From positions 29,785,116 to 29,849,115 of the forward strand of contig NC_079210.1 in assembly GCF_026745355.1 (NCBI RefSeq): a stretch of 64,000 nt of DNA, written 5' to 3'. Position numbers and translations under genes: made by a program. Under the pieces are notes generated by a model. It was not told where the DNA came from, did not search any database, and worked only from the letters and a program-made list of their open reading frames with translations. This stretch comes from Beta vulgaris subsp. vulgaris. Lineage: Eukaryota > Streptophyta > Magnoliopsida > Caryophyllales > Amaranthaceae. Position 1 is the stretch's first letter. Each line of letters begins with the position of its first letter. Positions 9,118 through 20,638 of the stretch are shown here, one piece after another.

Positions 9118-12100
9118 TCAACCAGCTGCCTGAAAATCGCCAAAGTCATCATCAGCTATATCTTCTGAGCTTTGATTTTTCTTCAGTTTCGAATCAGGTT
9201 GTGGCTGTTCTTTTCTAGAATCTTCTCTCTCTTCAAAATTTGCGTTAAAAGTAGAATTTGGTGATTTAGGACTTTTAGGAGAAGTAGTTGGTGAGAAGGT
9301 CGATGGTGGAGGAGGAGGTGGTTTGATAGAAAGTAAGGGCTCTTTGTTAGGTTCACTTGTATCTGTTATTGAAAGATTGTTCACGCCCTGTTCGATGGAT
9401 TTCGGTTTTATATTGCCACCAGGTTTCTGACAATTAATGTGCAGCATCGAAAAGATGAGTATGGGCTTGAGCAGCAAACAATTTGATAGATGAAGAAAGA
9501 AAGAATAAATGATGGCTCACCTGTTTCAACTGAAGAACAAGGGTCTCCCCATCTTTCAAACTGTAATCAACTGTTGACGAATTCTGGTATTGCTGCTCCA
9601 TTTCTTCAGCAGTTTTCTTCTTATCGAGATACCTAAATTAGTAAATTAACAGATCAACAGTTTTCAATGATTCAATATTTGCATGTTACTAATAGCATGA
9701 ATCTTAAAGTTGTTTTTTGAAGCTGAAATATATGCATAAGATAAAGAAAGCAATTCTAAATGCAGACAAGTTAAGCAAGGAAATACTTCATATGGTCATG
9801 CAGAGCAGCTTGGAAGTCGTAAGCTTCGGTTCTCTCACGAAATCCTAACCCAATGAAAGCATGTCGAAGACGACCATCTGCATAAATACAAAGTAAATAG
9901 TTGCAACTTCGAATCTGATAAATGAAAAAACAAATGATTTTGTGCTTCTTGTATGTAACTCGTGAGAAGATGAATGTATAATATATTCGCCGGTTTTTTC
10001 ACCAAGTACCCCCGATTTTCAAAAAATTCACCTAGTACCCTTCATGTTCTCAAAATTCACCACATACCCCTAAGTTTCATAATAATACACTCAAATGTCC
10101 TTAATGACTAACGGGGATTAACACCGTTAGTCTTAAACTTCCTTAAACCCTAATTAGCCCTAACTCACCTAACTAAACCCTAACTTCTAATCCTACCCTA
10201 ACCCCTAATTTCAAACCCTAACCCCTAATTTAAAACCCTAACCTTAACCCTAACCTTACTACCACCCAACCACCACCCCCTCCTCTCCACCACCCCACCC
10301 TACCCCCTTGCAACCCCCACCCCCAACGCATCCCCTCACCCTTCCTCCCCACCACCCCACCCTACCCCCTTGCAACCCCCACCCCCAACGCATCCCCCCA
10401 CCCTTCCTCCCCACCCCCGCAACCTCGCCAACCCCCCTCCCCAAACCATTCGATTTTTGAAATCTCACTTCTTTCCCCCACCCCTACGCCACCAAAGCAC
10501 CACCCCTTCCATTTCGCACCCCTCCCACACCCCCGTAGCACCACCATCCTCCAATTTTCACAAAACACAGAGTACAGAGATTGCGAAAATACAGAGGGAA
10601 GAAGAAAATACAGGGGTAGGGGTTGCGGGGGGTTGGGGTGAGAATGGGAGGGGTGGTGATAGGGGGGCGATGGTGAGGGAGGGGTGGGGTGGCTTGCTGA
10701 ACTGAACTGGGTGGGGGAGGGGGTGGGGAGGGGTTGCTGCTGCTGGGATGGGGGAGGGCAGGGGTTGGGAAGGGGGGGAGTGGGTGGTAGAAGTAGGTTT
10801 AGTGTTAGGGTTAGGATTAATGTTAGTATTAGGGGATTAATTAGGGTTAAAACAGAAAATTAGAATTAATGACTAACGACGGTTGACGTTGTTAGTCATG
10901 AAGGGTATCTAGGTGTATTAGTGTGAAATTTAGGGGTACCCCATGTATTTTGAAAACTTGGGGGGTACCGGATGAATTTTTTGAAAACTCGGGGGTATCA
11001 GATGAAAAAATCGTATATTCACATCATGTATGCTTAGTTCACCTTAATATTACTATGCAGAACTTAGAATTGATTGAAACTGCATTATTTTTACACCTTA
11101 TTCAGCCTGATCAGCCCTTAAACTTATTTTCCAGTCTTTATTAATCACTATATATCCCTTTTGTAGTATTCTACTATAAACCACTATAAAGTACAAACCC
11201 ATTTTTAGTAAGTTTTCTTTCTCAAGAATCTACTTTTTCACGTGGCATTGAGGACCACTGTCTCCCACACGTCTCTACTTTTTCCATTGTCTATATGTGC
11301 CCAAGCTATATGTAGTGATTTATAAAGAATGGTGGAAGTTTTTTTTTCAAGGTGAAGGGGATGCAACCTTCAATGCAAAGCAGGTATAAATTTCATTGCC
11401 AAACATCTTAAATTTATTTCTTTGTTGTAATAGAAGAATCAGACTTCTGCACTTAACAAAGAACTATGAGTATGAATTCAATCAATAACAACGGAAAAAG
11501 CCAATCACCTATGTTCTCTTCTATTCGAAGCACAAAGTATCTGCATAAGGAAACCAAAATTTAGAAGCTACAAAAATTCTTAATCGAAAACAAAAAGGCG
11601 ATGCCTAAATGAAGACAGCAAACCTGCTACTATCAATTACAGGTTCTACAGGATGTGGCTCTCCTTTTCTCAAAAATGCCCGAGCATATAGTTCACCTGA
11701 ACCAATTAAACCAAGGGAGTATGACAATGCTGAGCAAAAAAGTGACACATATATCCCCACCTAATCTTAACGTCCTAATTTGCGAACAAAGGGTACGAAT
11801 CTACCACAAATACTGCCGAAATATATAGTTTACCTGTCGACTTATCCTCAAGCCTGATTATGCACTCCTCTCCCTTGCTAATAACTTTCAAGACACCCTC
11901 CCATGCCCATTTATTTACATCCCATTCATCAGCTCTACATGTAAAACAAAGTAATGCTAACACCATCATATAAAATAAACGTATTACCAGCAGAATTGAA
12001 GATCAACAAAACTTCATTGAATTGATATCAATATCAGGCTCAGATCCTAATTCATGGAGCATGTTAATTTTTTTTATAATATAAGTTATTAGAGAATACA

Positions 12101-12430
12101 AAATCTAATCAGTACTTACACACACCTCAAAGCCTAACCAGGTTACCTGCCATCTTCCATGAAGATATAAAATTCAGGCAAAAAGGAAAAAATCATGACA
12201 ATCATTAGATTTTGAGACCAGAGAGCAAGGAAGGCATTATATTAGTAAATGAGTAAAATAGTCACAAGATTCACGCATGCCAGGTCGGTATGGAATTAAA
12301 GAGCTTGAGGCTCCAACTGCAGAAGCTCTAAGTTTTTACAATCAAACACTCAAGGATGTTGCTCTGACTGATTCAAAGTTCAATAACAGAGAAAATCCAT
12401 CTTCAGTCATCAAATGCTCTCCGGCCAACA

Positions 12431-12475
<45 letters not shown>

Positions 12476-15400
12476 GGAGAGTGAAACCAGCAATAAGAGA
12501 AAGTTTGATGTCTTAATGCTAGTCTCTTCATCAGCAGATAATAGTCCGATTGGACTATTATGGTCTTCAGGATTTTCTTAACCATGATGTTATCTCATTT
12601 CATGTCATTACAAGTTATGCAATTCTTTCGCAGAAATCCTCATAACAATTTTATCAAGTTGTAAATCAGCATGTTTTCTAGAATTTTCTGTTCAAAGTTA
12701 GTTTTGGCCAAAAAGAACCAAAAGGGAACCACAAGGGAAGCGAAACCCAAAATATTCTTTATTCGGTATCAAACAAGTTCTACAAGCAAATGAAAAACCT
12801 TTTAGAAGTATTTATACCGTCACATGAAGTGAAAGCATGGATTTGGTAGACCAAAAAGTCTGTGGTCCCTAATGAAATGGGTGAAACAATGGCCATCACT
12901 GTAAGGTCATACTTGCTCTGTAAGGTCATAATGGCCATCACTGTAAGGTCATACTTGCCAAGACGACTTATGGATATATGCTGTGGATATCAATTGACAG
13001 GCTTCAACAGCTCAGAGCAGCAATTTGCGATGGATTGGCAGCAACTACTGAGTAGATAGAGAAAATAAGAGACACTATTATATGGATGTTAAGAAAGGTC
13101 ATGGTTATTCCAATACGTCATAATCAGATATGGGTGCTTGTCACAACTCACAAGCTTCCACTTGATCAAACTTAAAAGTTCAACAAAGAAACAGAGATAC
13201 AGATGCATTGTCAAAGTAAGGAGCAGGGAGCCAGGGACCAATAGCTTGAAGCTTTCTATGCCTAGCATCTAGCTACTGTAAATTTACTATATTAATTCTA
13301 AGATTAACAGGAAAAACAACTAGCGTGAATCTTCACCATCAAGTCCAGTGAGACCAAGCCTACACCCAAACTAGTCAAGACTTGCACAGAGGTTATCAGC
13401 AATAAGACTTGCAAGTGAGTGGACATGGTAATTAGTGATGCTTTGACTTAGTGTTCCGAGGTTGCGGACTAAGTTCATAAGCTATACTGTAGATTCTTAA
13501 AAGAAGCTACTTAAAATTCGTTTGTGAACAGCTAACAAACTTTCCTCATCAATGACAAGAGTATGTTAACATATGCATTACTATTAGAGGCAGAACATTA
13601 CAAGTGCTTAATATAATAGAAACTTATTAGTTCAAGTTACTGAGAGAACACCCTGTTTCTCTCCACCTCTTCAGTATCTACCTATTTGCAATATAAGTTG
13701 AGCCTATCACTTAGCTTACAAAGTAAGCCTACAAGGTGTAGCACAACCATTTCATTCAGAAACACTATCTGGGAAAATGTTTGACTGAGATCTAATTCAG
13801 CCTTGTTAAATACAATTAACATTAAGCTGACCAGGACATAATAGACTACAAAGACTGACTGAAAGAAATTTACTACAAATATTCAGTTTAGAAAGATGAT
13901 AGAACCTTTCCTTTAATTAAGAAATATGTATTGCAAATTTACAATCACAAAAGGCTAAACTGAGGTCTCTTCTCAAGTGAATATGAAACCATAAGATAAA
14001 TCAGGATTTTAGGGCTCAAAATAAATAGGCTGGCAGCCTGGAAGTCTTCAAGTGAAGAAGAACTATAAACATTATTCTCTTCCCAAGTTCCCGTACAGGG
14101 CACAAAATGGCAATCTAGTCTATATCACATCAACAAGATAAAATGGTGGAGATGTGAGTCAATGGGATTTCTCATGCAAAGACCAAATTGACGCTCATCC
14201 AGAAAAAATAATTCAATTGTGTCGTGTACATAAAGAAGAACAAAATGAAACAAGGAGTGAAGGATAGTAGAGTGTCAATTTCATGGTATAGCGCGGAACG
14301 TAAGTCATGACTCATGAGAAGGGCAAAAGGCTATTACAAAAGAAACAGAGCTTGCAGCCAAATGCTTAAGCATATTTGCCATGTTGGTGGGCATATGCTG
14401 ACACAACAGCTAAAAATCTACACTACCACTTTGCCAGAGTGGAAATACTTTGATACTTCCGTGAAAAAGTTCCCTTGTAACGTAAAAAGGGCATATCAAT
14501 AAGTGAATTGCTAAGAAGACATGCCTCCAAAGGAGCCACAAAGCATAATTAGGTAATACAAGAAATAATTATGATGCACCCTGATCTACAGTATAAAACT
14601 AGCTTCATCTTCAGCCCTCTTAGACTACGAGTTTCAACAAATGTAAGAAACTTCAGTTTCATTTTAAAAATTCACTACCCTAATTACCTGCAACCTGAAG
14701 GTAAGTGAACCACAAGTAGGCTCAACTTGATAGACTACCATTTCTCAGCCATGTCTCTAGTTCTTCATCTATAGTATGAAGTATAGCCAACAAAAGAGAT
14801 GAAATTTGGAGGCTTAGAGCGTCAGCTAATTGAAGGAAACATTATGATTTGTGGCAACATACTTTGGAGAAGGAACTACATACTCTACTTAAGTAGCCAT
14901 ATATTAGACATAGAATGAAAACCTCAGATATACTTCACATATGCTGCAAAGTGGAAGTATATAGAACTTATGGACATTTTTTCTTACGTGTTCAACAATG
15001 TGCAACCATTCTTAAACTTTTAATAGAAACAATAATCCTGAACATTCATTTGTGCCTTGAGACCACATTATGAGCCATGACCATCTGAAACACTTTCCTT
15101 TCATGACCATCTGACCATCTCCAAAGATACACTCTCTACGACGATGCTACTAAAATTATGAGCCATGACCATCTGAAACACTTTCCTTTCATGATTCTCT
15201 ATTTTTTAACAACTAAGTTTTCAGCAAGGGTGCCAATCGAATATCTTAGTATTGCTGTTGTCACATTAACATACCAATGATTATAGTAAAATCAAAAGTT
15301 GAAAGTATTGCAATTTACAACAAAAATGAGTATCACATGGTTCTCAAAGAAGAACTGTCCAGACAGAAAAATTAAGAAAACAAATTGAATCCAAATGTCA

Positions 15401-16437
15401 AACACAAAAGTAAAATACCTGTATGAAGCAGCAGTTTTCCTTGGGGGTATCTGCAGAGCACATATGCACAATAAGGATGCCTGGAATCTATAGTAATGAA
15501 AGACAAGGTTTCAAGTAATATCACATTTTACATGACATTGTTCACACAGTAAGCAAATCAACCATGAATTTTGATCACAGCTGCATGTAATATCTCAGTC
15601 AAGTAAGTAAACGGAAACCTTCTAAAATAAAAGATCCGAGTTGACAACTGTAGACATTTTCAGATTAAATTCCTATTATTCTTATTTTTGAAATAACACA
15701 ATCGATAAACGTTTCTGCACATATGAAATTAGATATATCAGAGATCGAATAGAACCCAGCTCCATCAACAGTGAAACAAGGCATCTGCCATCCAGTGCTT
15801 GCAAACAGTATAATCAAACACTACAAAATCGAGTTATTCCACTAAAGCTCAAACATGTGATGATCATCCCCTCAAAAATCAATATTTGAATTAAAATATT
15901 CGCAATTATCTATAATCCAAAAAGGCAAAAATTGACACTTAAATTGAAAACCCAAGCAATTTATGATCCATCCGTGCATTTTGCATTTGATGCCATAAAG
16001 ATCATATTGGAATAAAATAATCTCTCAAAAATTCAAGATACAACCATAAATTAATAGAGCTCAAAGATGTGCTGATCATCATCTCGAAAATCAACATTTA
16101 AATAAAAAAATATCCATTAATCTACAATCTAAAAACTCACACTTAAATCAAAAACCCAACAAATATATGATCCATCAAACAGAATATGCATTATCCAGCT
16201 GTGCATTTTGAATTTGATGCCAGAAATAATCTCTCCAAAATTCAAGATACTACTATTAAAACAAATAGAAACTGGGTTGACATCTAAGAGAGACAGGAAA
16301 AGAAGGGGACGGGAAATTACGATGTAGACATAGCATTCAGAGACTTGAAAGAGGACAAGCTCAATTGGGTCTGGGTCGTCCGTTTCATCAATTTTCTGTT
16401 TACCATTTGATGGGGTTTTTTCAGTCTCCATTTTCAA
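9118..16437 (-). CDS. NECAP: NECAP-like endocytosis adaptor protein (eight exons)
   Basis: Exons on the minus strand: 16437-16321, 15450-15419, 11934-11834, 11696-11624, 11540-11509, 9877-9787, 9632-9521, 9426-9118 (stop TGA at 9120-9118). All introns are GT-AG, phases agree, and the total is 867 nt, 288 residues. The product matches the NECAP / DUF1681 family (Arabidopsis At1g03900 type): VLFQVSECYVYIIPPR, ADEWDVNKWAWEG, RAFLRKGEPHPVEPVIDSSR, HAFIGLGFRERTEAYDFQAA. Residues about 25-187 form the PH-like PHear domain that in animals binds clathrin adaptor AP-2. The tail is proline-rich (PPPPPP, 222-227) and ends with an acidic DDDFGDF motif (278-284) of the adaptin-ear-binding type. Expected role: clathrin-coated vesicle formation in the cytosol. 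The first ATG is chosen; a second in-frame ATG two codons later is an alternative. Intron 5 holds a Mutator-like element; intron 2 is 3.5 kb. No defect was found, so the gene looks functional. Confidence 0.95.
10140..10258. repeat. Degenerate CCCTAA-type repeats
   Basis: Fourteen or so copies of ccctaa-like words with variable spacing lie in the left arm of the Mutator-like element; a short inverted counterpart with ttaggg words lies near 10800-10850. They resemble plant telomere sequence but are irregular and inside a transposon. Confidence 0.75.
10289..10412. repeat. Two-copy 62-bp tandem duplication, C-rich
   Basis: 10289-10350 and 10351-10412 are almost identical; both contain cctacccccttgcaa and cccccaacgcatcccc. 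Confidence 0.9.
12435..12471. repeat. (GA)n microsatellite in intron 2
   Basis: About 18 GA dinucleotides in the large second intron of the NECAP-like gene. The rest of this 3.5-kb intron (11935-15418) shows no recognisable element. Confidence 0.95.
12889..12958. repeat. 28-bp direct repeat in intron 2
   Basis: The 28-bp sequence beginning atggccatcactgtaaggtc occurs at 12889-12916 and 12931-12958, 42 bp apart, with a shorter gtaaggtcat copy between them. Confidence 0.9.
15067..15194. repeat. 40-bp direct repeat in intron 2
   Basis: The same 40 bases, beginning attatgagccatgaccatct, occur at 15067-15106 and 15155-15194, an offset of 88 bp. This suggests a local duplication. Confidence 0.9.
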
Positions 16438-16740
16438 CAGTATAGAGAGATTTCAGAGAGAGAGACAAAGTTGTGATTTTTGAAGTGGGTTTATCGGTGG
16501 GGTTGTTGCTCAGAATTCAGGAGGTGGTTATGGTTAGGACTTGGAACTTACGGAGGGTCGCAGTCGCTCAATGTTTTCCTTTGGAATACTCTTATAGTCT
16601 TATGGGTCTTGGTTGGGGAAATGTCGATGAGTTAGCTTAGGGGAGACTCGTCAAATGCTAATTTTTGAAGTTAAAGTTAGAAGTGCTAACGAACCGAACT
16701 AAATTTAAATTTAAGTTTTTTTTTTTTTTGATATTTTTAC
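16438..16740 (-). promoter_or_regulatory. Short upstream region of the NECAP-like gene
   Basis: The sequence upstream of the NECAP-like start codon is only about 300 bp before retrotransposon sequence begins. A GA-rich stretch (16443-16468) is probably in the 5' untranslated region. No clear TATA box was identified at a convincing distance. The boundary with the element to the right is near a poly-T run at 16717-16731. Confidence 0.4.
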
Positions 16741-17177
16741 TCGATCTTGAGTTGATCCTCGAGTTTATAGGTGTTTGAGCCTATTAAGCCTTAGTGGGCC
16801 ATCACATGTTCCAAAGCCTTCTACCAGCATGGCAAGCCCTCAGTGGGACCCACCCGTCTTGAATCATGTGCCAGCCTGGCAGGACATTTTCACACATTTC
16901 AACACCTATAAATATGGAACAGATCTCCATTTATTGAGGTAATAACTTCTAGACAAACTACTTCACAGTTGCCAATTACCACACATCAACTGACTTGATC
17001 GTCGGAGGGACGATCCCGGATCCACCCCCGGGTAGTCTAACTCTCGTCTTGTGTAGGTCTCTCGGTAACCTTCGAGCATCCGACCATCATTAACCTTAAT
17101 CTCGATCCATCCCGCATAATACAAATTTCTACCCGAAACAGGTTGGCGCTGTCTCTGGGGACATCGAACTAAAAGTC

Positions 17178-18500
17178 ATGGCCATCACTCGGAGAAATCG
17201 GAGACGGCAAAGGACCCTCGTCCCATCTCATCGTTCGAGGACACCGTCCCACGAGGTGGCGGACGAAACGGCGGGGAACCCTCGGCAAGCTGTCGTCCTG
17301 TCATCTCGCCACCAACATGTCCTTGAAGAGGTCCACCCTCGAGAGGCTAGTAGTGTCGTCAACCTTGGGGGACCTCAATTGAGGACGGTTCAAACTCAAA
17401 CGGAGCCCCCTCGATATGAGCAGACCGGCCCTAATCTGGTCACCCAACAAGATCTCCAGCAACTGGCAGATCGTCTAAGTGACAACCTCGAGCGCAGCCT
17501 CCGGGCTCTGATATTGAACTTCCAAGTAGGAGGAGAAGGGACCTCGAATAGACCTCCTCTTCCCCCCCATACCTCGACTGGTCATAGGCCAGCCTCGAGC
17601 AAGAAATCTCGACCAACCTCAGGTCATAGCCCTCGACCCGACGAATTCGCCACGAGCTCCTCAAAGATCAGCTCGAATTGCCCCTAGCAAGGGGGCCGCG
17701 AGACATGTGATCAATGAGCGTCATTTGAGAAATGATAATCGTGACGCCCATGAAGTCTTGAACGAAAAGCGAGCGCAATCCAAAGCCGGAGAAGCCCCTG
17801 CCATCCCTAACCGGGAACATAGGGAACCTCGAGAACAGAGGGAACCTTGAGAGCAGAGGGAACCTCGACAGCGGAGGGAGCCTCGACAGGAGAGGGGCCA
17901 TCGAGAAAAAGAAGACTTGGCAGATTATATCAAGAGGTTCAACGAGGAGTTGCTGAAGGTCTCCAATCTTCAAGATAGTGTCGCGTTCACTGCGCTCATG
18001 TACAATTTGAAGGCTATGAACCTTGCCCAAAAATTCATTCAAGCTTCTGATATCTGCAAGACACACGAGGAACCCAGTTCCAGCAAGAGAAAGCACGAAT
18101 ATACGCCTCGAGCGGACAATTCAAGGGATGTCCCTTGAAAAGAAAAAGACAATAAGCCCCGGATGGAGGACAATGGGCACGATCATCGGTACAACTTGAA
18201 CCGAGAGAAATCTACCTAGAAATCAAGGAGAAGTACACCTTTCCAAAGCCTAACCCCATCCGAACGTCCGTCAACAAGAGGGACAAGAGGCTCTGGTACG
18301 AATACCATCATGACTACATAACTCGCGACTGCCGAGAACTGAAAAGAGCGGTAGACAAACTAATCAATGAAGGAAAATTGAATCGGTATCTGAAAGATCC
18401 GAAGGAAAAGAAAATCGAGCCTCGAAAGGAAAAGCAAACCCAGAGCGACGAGACAGCTGAATATGTAATGTCATCGCGGGAGGATTCACCTCGGGCGGCT
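17178..18500 (+). pseudogene. Tat-type gag, with central deletion and frameshifts
   Basis: The first open piece (17178-17687, 169 codons) starts MAITRRNRRRQRTLVPSHRS, an arginine-rich N-terminus, and ends at a stop. A second piece (17917-18138) has a DYIKRFNEELLKVSNL segment typical of the later Gag core. Further on, in another frame, a phrase resembling WYEYHHDYITRDCRELKRAV marks the zinc-knuckle-like region. The usual core between pieces one and two is missing, so the gene has lost central sequence as well as its frame. Confidence 0.7.
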
Positions 18501-18535
18501 TAACCAGCCGTTCTCGAAAGAAGCACCTCTACACC

Positions 18536-19336
18536 TTGAAAAACGGGACCGATGTGGCTTCTTCAGCAACATGTCCAACAATGACCTTCAAAGACAGCCA
18601 TCGCCCCATTCAAAGCCCGCACGACGACCCCCAAGACGTCGAGATGAAAATAGCCAATTTGCGGGTTGGTCGAGTCCTAATCGACAGCGAAAGCTCCGCG
18701 GACATCATTACTATGGACTATCTGAGTAAACTAAAATACTAAGAAACAGATCTCATGGCCATCGACCAGCCTTTGGTAGGGTTTGGAGGACAATCCGTCC
18801 ACCCCCTCGGCTCGGTCAAGCTCCCCACTCGAATGGGGGAAAAAGGAGAAGGACGGAATGTGGTCGTTGACACCAGCCTCTCCTATAATGTGATTATAGG
18901 GCGCCCCAAGCTCAACAAAGTCAAGGTTGCCATCTCGACATACCAGTTGCTCCTACTATTCGAGGGCGACGACGGAAAGGTCGCTCGATTATTCGGGGAC
19001 CAAAAGTCTGCCCGGGAATGCTACGTCAACAGTCTTAAGAACAAAGATGAAGATGTCACTCGAAAGAGAAAGTGCCCTGAGCCTGAGGATCCTCTCCCCG
19101 TCATGGGGCTCTACATGGCCAAAAACCCCAAGCAATACGAGAGGCCTCGACCAGCCGACAGGAACGAGGAGTTGTGTATCGACAAAAAAAGGGGTCGCAC
19201 GGTCCGAATCGGGAAGCAAGTCCCTAATGGCATAGGGCCCAAATCGTCGAGGTCATCCAAGAGTTCCAGGATGTGTTTTCCTACACCGTCGACGAGATGC
19301 CAGGAATCGATCCCCAGCTTATGGTTCATCGGCTGA
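18536..19336 (+). pseudogene. Tat-type protease and linker
   Basis: The piece 18536-18742 has PHDDPQDVEMKIANLRVGRV, then LIDSESSADIITMDYLSKL. In active relatives the catalytic loop is D-(T/S)-G-S-S; here it is D-S-E-S-S, so the glycine has changed. After a stop at 18741, 18755-19336 continues with GFGGQSVHPLGSVKLP, a VVDTSLSYNVIIGRPKLNKV segment and a linker toward RT. The protease would process the polyprotein; the altered loop and the stop indicate a dead copy. Confidence 0.75.
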
Positions 19337-19379
19337 ATATCCGGGAAGGATACAGGCCGATCAAGTAAAAACTTAGGAA

Positions 19380-20000
19380 TCAAGGGGCCTAAAGAAGTGT
19401 TGCTGCCTCCGATGAGGTAAAGAAACTGTTAGCCGTAAGTTTTATCCGGGATTACCAATACACCGAGTGACTGGCCAATGTAGTTCTGGTGCGAAAGCAG
19501 ACTGGGGCCTGGAGGATGTGCGTCGACTTCACGGACCTGAACAAGGCTTGTCCAAAAGACGATTTCCCTCTCCCAAAGATCGACAGGCTGTTCGACTCGA
19601 CGGTGGGCCATACATTGTTCAGCTTCATGGATGCGGATGCAGGGTACCACCAGCTCCATATGGCCACAGAAGACCAGGTGCACACTGCTTTCACCACGAA
19701 CTCAGGGGTATATTGTTACAAAGTAATGCCCTTCAGTATCAAGAACGTCGGGGCTACTTACTAGCGTTTCGTGAATAAAATGTTCGAAAAACAAATCGGA
19801 AGAAATGTGGAGGTCTATGTTGACGACATGATCGTCAAAAGCAAAAGGAGGGAGACCATATCTCCAACTTAAGGGAAACACTTTCCACCCTTCGCACTTA
19901 CAACATGAAGCTGAATCTGAAGAAATATGTCTTCGGTGTAAGGGGAGGAAAATGCCTCGGGTTCCTTGTCGATGAAAGGGGGACAGAGGCAATCCTGACA
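19380..20000 (+). pseudogene. Tat-type reverse transcriptase
   Basis: The open piece 19489-19764 holds GAWRMCVDFTDLNKACPKDD, FPLPKIDRLFDS, FSFMDADAGYHQ and a SGVYCYKVMPFSIKN segment. A TAG at 19762-19764 interrupts the palm, after which the frame continues with EVYVDDMIVKSK, including an intact Y-V-D-D catalytic box near 19818. A frame change follows before RNase H. The sequence is closer to consensus than the gag part. Confidence 0.85.
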
Positions 20001-20020
20001 AGATTCAAGCCATCATTGAA

Positions 20021-20638
20021 ATGAAGAGTCCTCGAACCGTCAAGGAAGTCCAGCGCCTAACCGGCTACATGGCGGCCTTGGGGCGGTTCCTCTTCCGATC
20101 TGCCGACAAGAGTCTCCATTTCTTTCGAGCCCTAAAGCAGTCGACGTTCGAATGGGACAGATCTGCAGAGGAAGCTTTTCAACAGCTCAAGTCCCACCTA
20201 GCCACACTTCCTAAGTTAGTCTCACCTTTACCAGGGGAGACACTCTTCGTCTACTTGGCTGTATCAGAGCATGCCCTTAGCGTAGTCCTTGTGGCCGAGC
20301 GCGAGAAAAACCAGCATCCACTGTACTTCATAAGTCATGCCTTCCGAGGCGCGGAACCCAAGTATCCTCCCATCGAGAAAATGATATTTGCCTTGGTTCT
20401 CGCCACTCGAAAGCTCAAATCCTATTTTCAAGCTCACCCTATTAAGGTCCTCACAAGTCAGCTGATCCGAAAAGTAATAGAAGGAAAGAACCAGTCCAGC
20501 AGAGTGACTGATTGGGCTAATCAAACTTCGGATATCTGCATCGAGTTTGAGCCTCGACGTGCCATCAAAGCACAAGCTCTGGCTGACATTATAGCAGAAT
20601 GCACCTCCCGCCCCGAGTCTACCGAGGAAGGTTCATAG
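20021..20638 (+). pseudogene. Tat-type RNase H (first, retroviral-like)
   Basis: An open piece of 205 codons starts after the RT: RTVKEVQRLTGYMAALGRFL, then FEWDRSAEEAFQQLKSHLAT, then a SEHALSVVLVAE region, PLYFISHAFRGAEPKY and WANQTSDICIEFEPR. This is the RT connection plus the first RNase H domain. The start methionine shown is internal, not a true start. A stop at 20636-20638 separates it from the second RNase H. Confidence 0.8.

Larger units (their letters stand above)
9991..11013. mobile_element. Mutator-like non-autonomous element in intron 5 of the NECAP-like gene
   Basis: Long imperfect inverted arms of about 150 bp start CGGTTTTTTCACC and end with the complement of CGATTTTTTCATC; both include a tacccccga motif and tgactaac segments. 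The flanks TATATTCGC (9982-9990) and TATATTCAC (11014-11022) match at 8 of 9 positions, the 9-bp duplication of Mutator elements. The left interior is C-rich with a 62-bp duplicated unit and degenerate ccctaa repeats; the right interior is G-rich. No transposase is seen. It lies wholly inside an intron, so the gene's coding sequence is unaffected. Confidence 0.85.

Noticed and set aside
10140..10258. Interstitial telomere repeat
   Set aside because: The units are irregular and lie inside a Mutator-like element with its own ends; true plant telomere sequence would be regular CCCTAAA.
16129..16320. Extension of the first NECAP-like exon as a longer reading frame
   Set aside because: It reads into intron 1: a GT donor follows residue 39, and exon 2 continues the family sequence exactly in phase.
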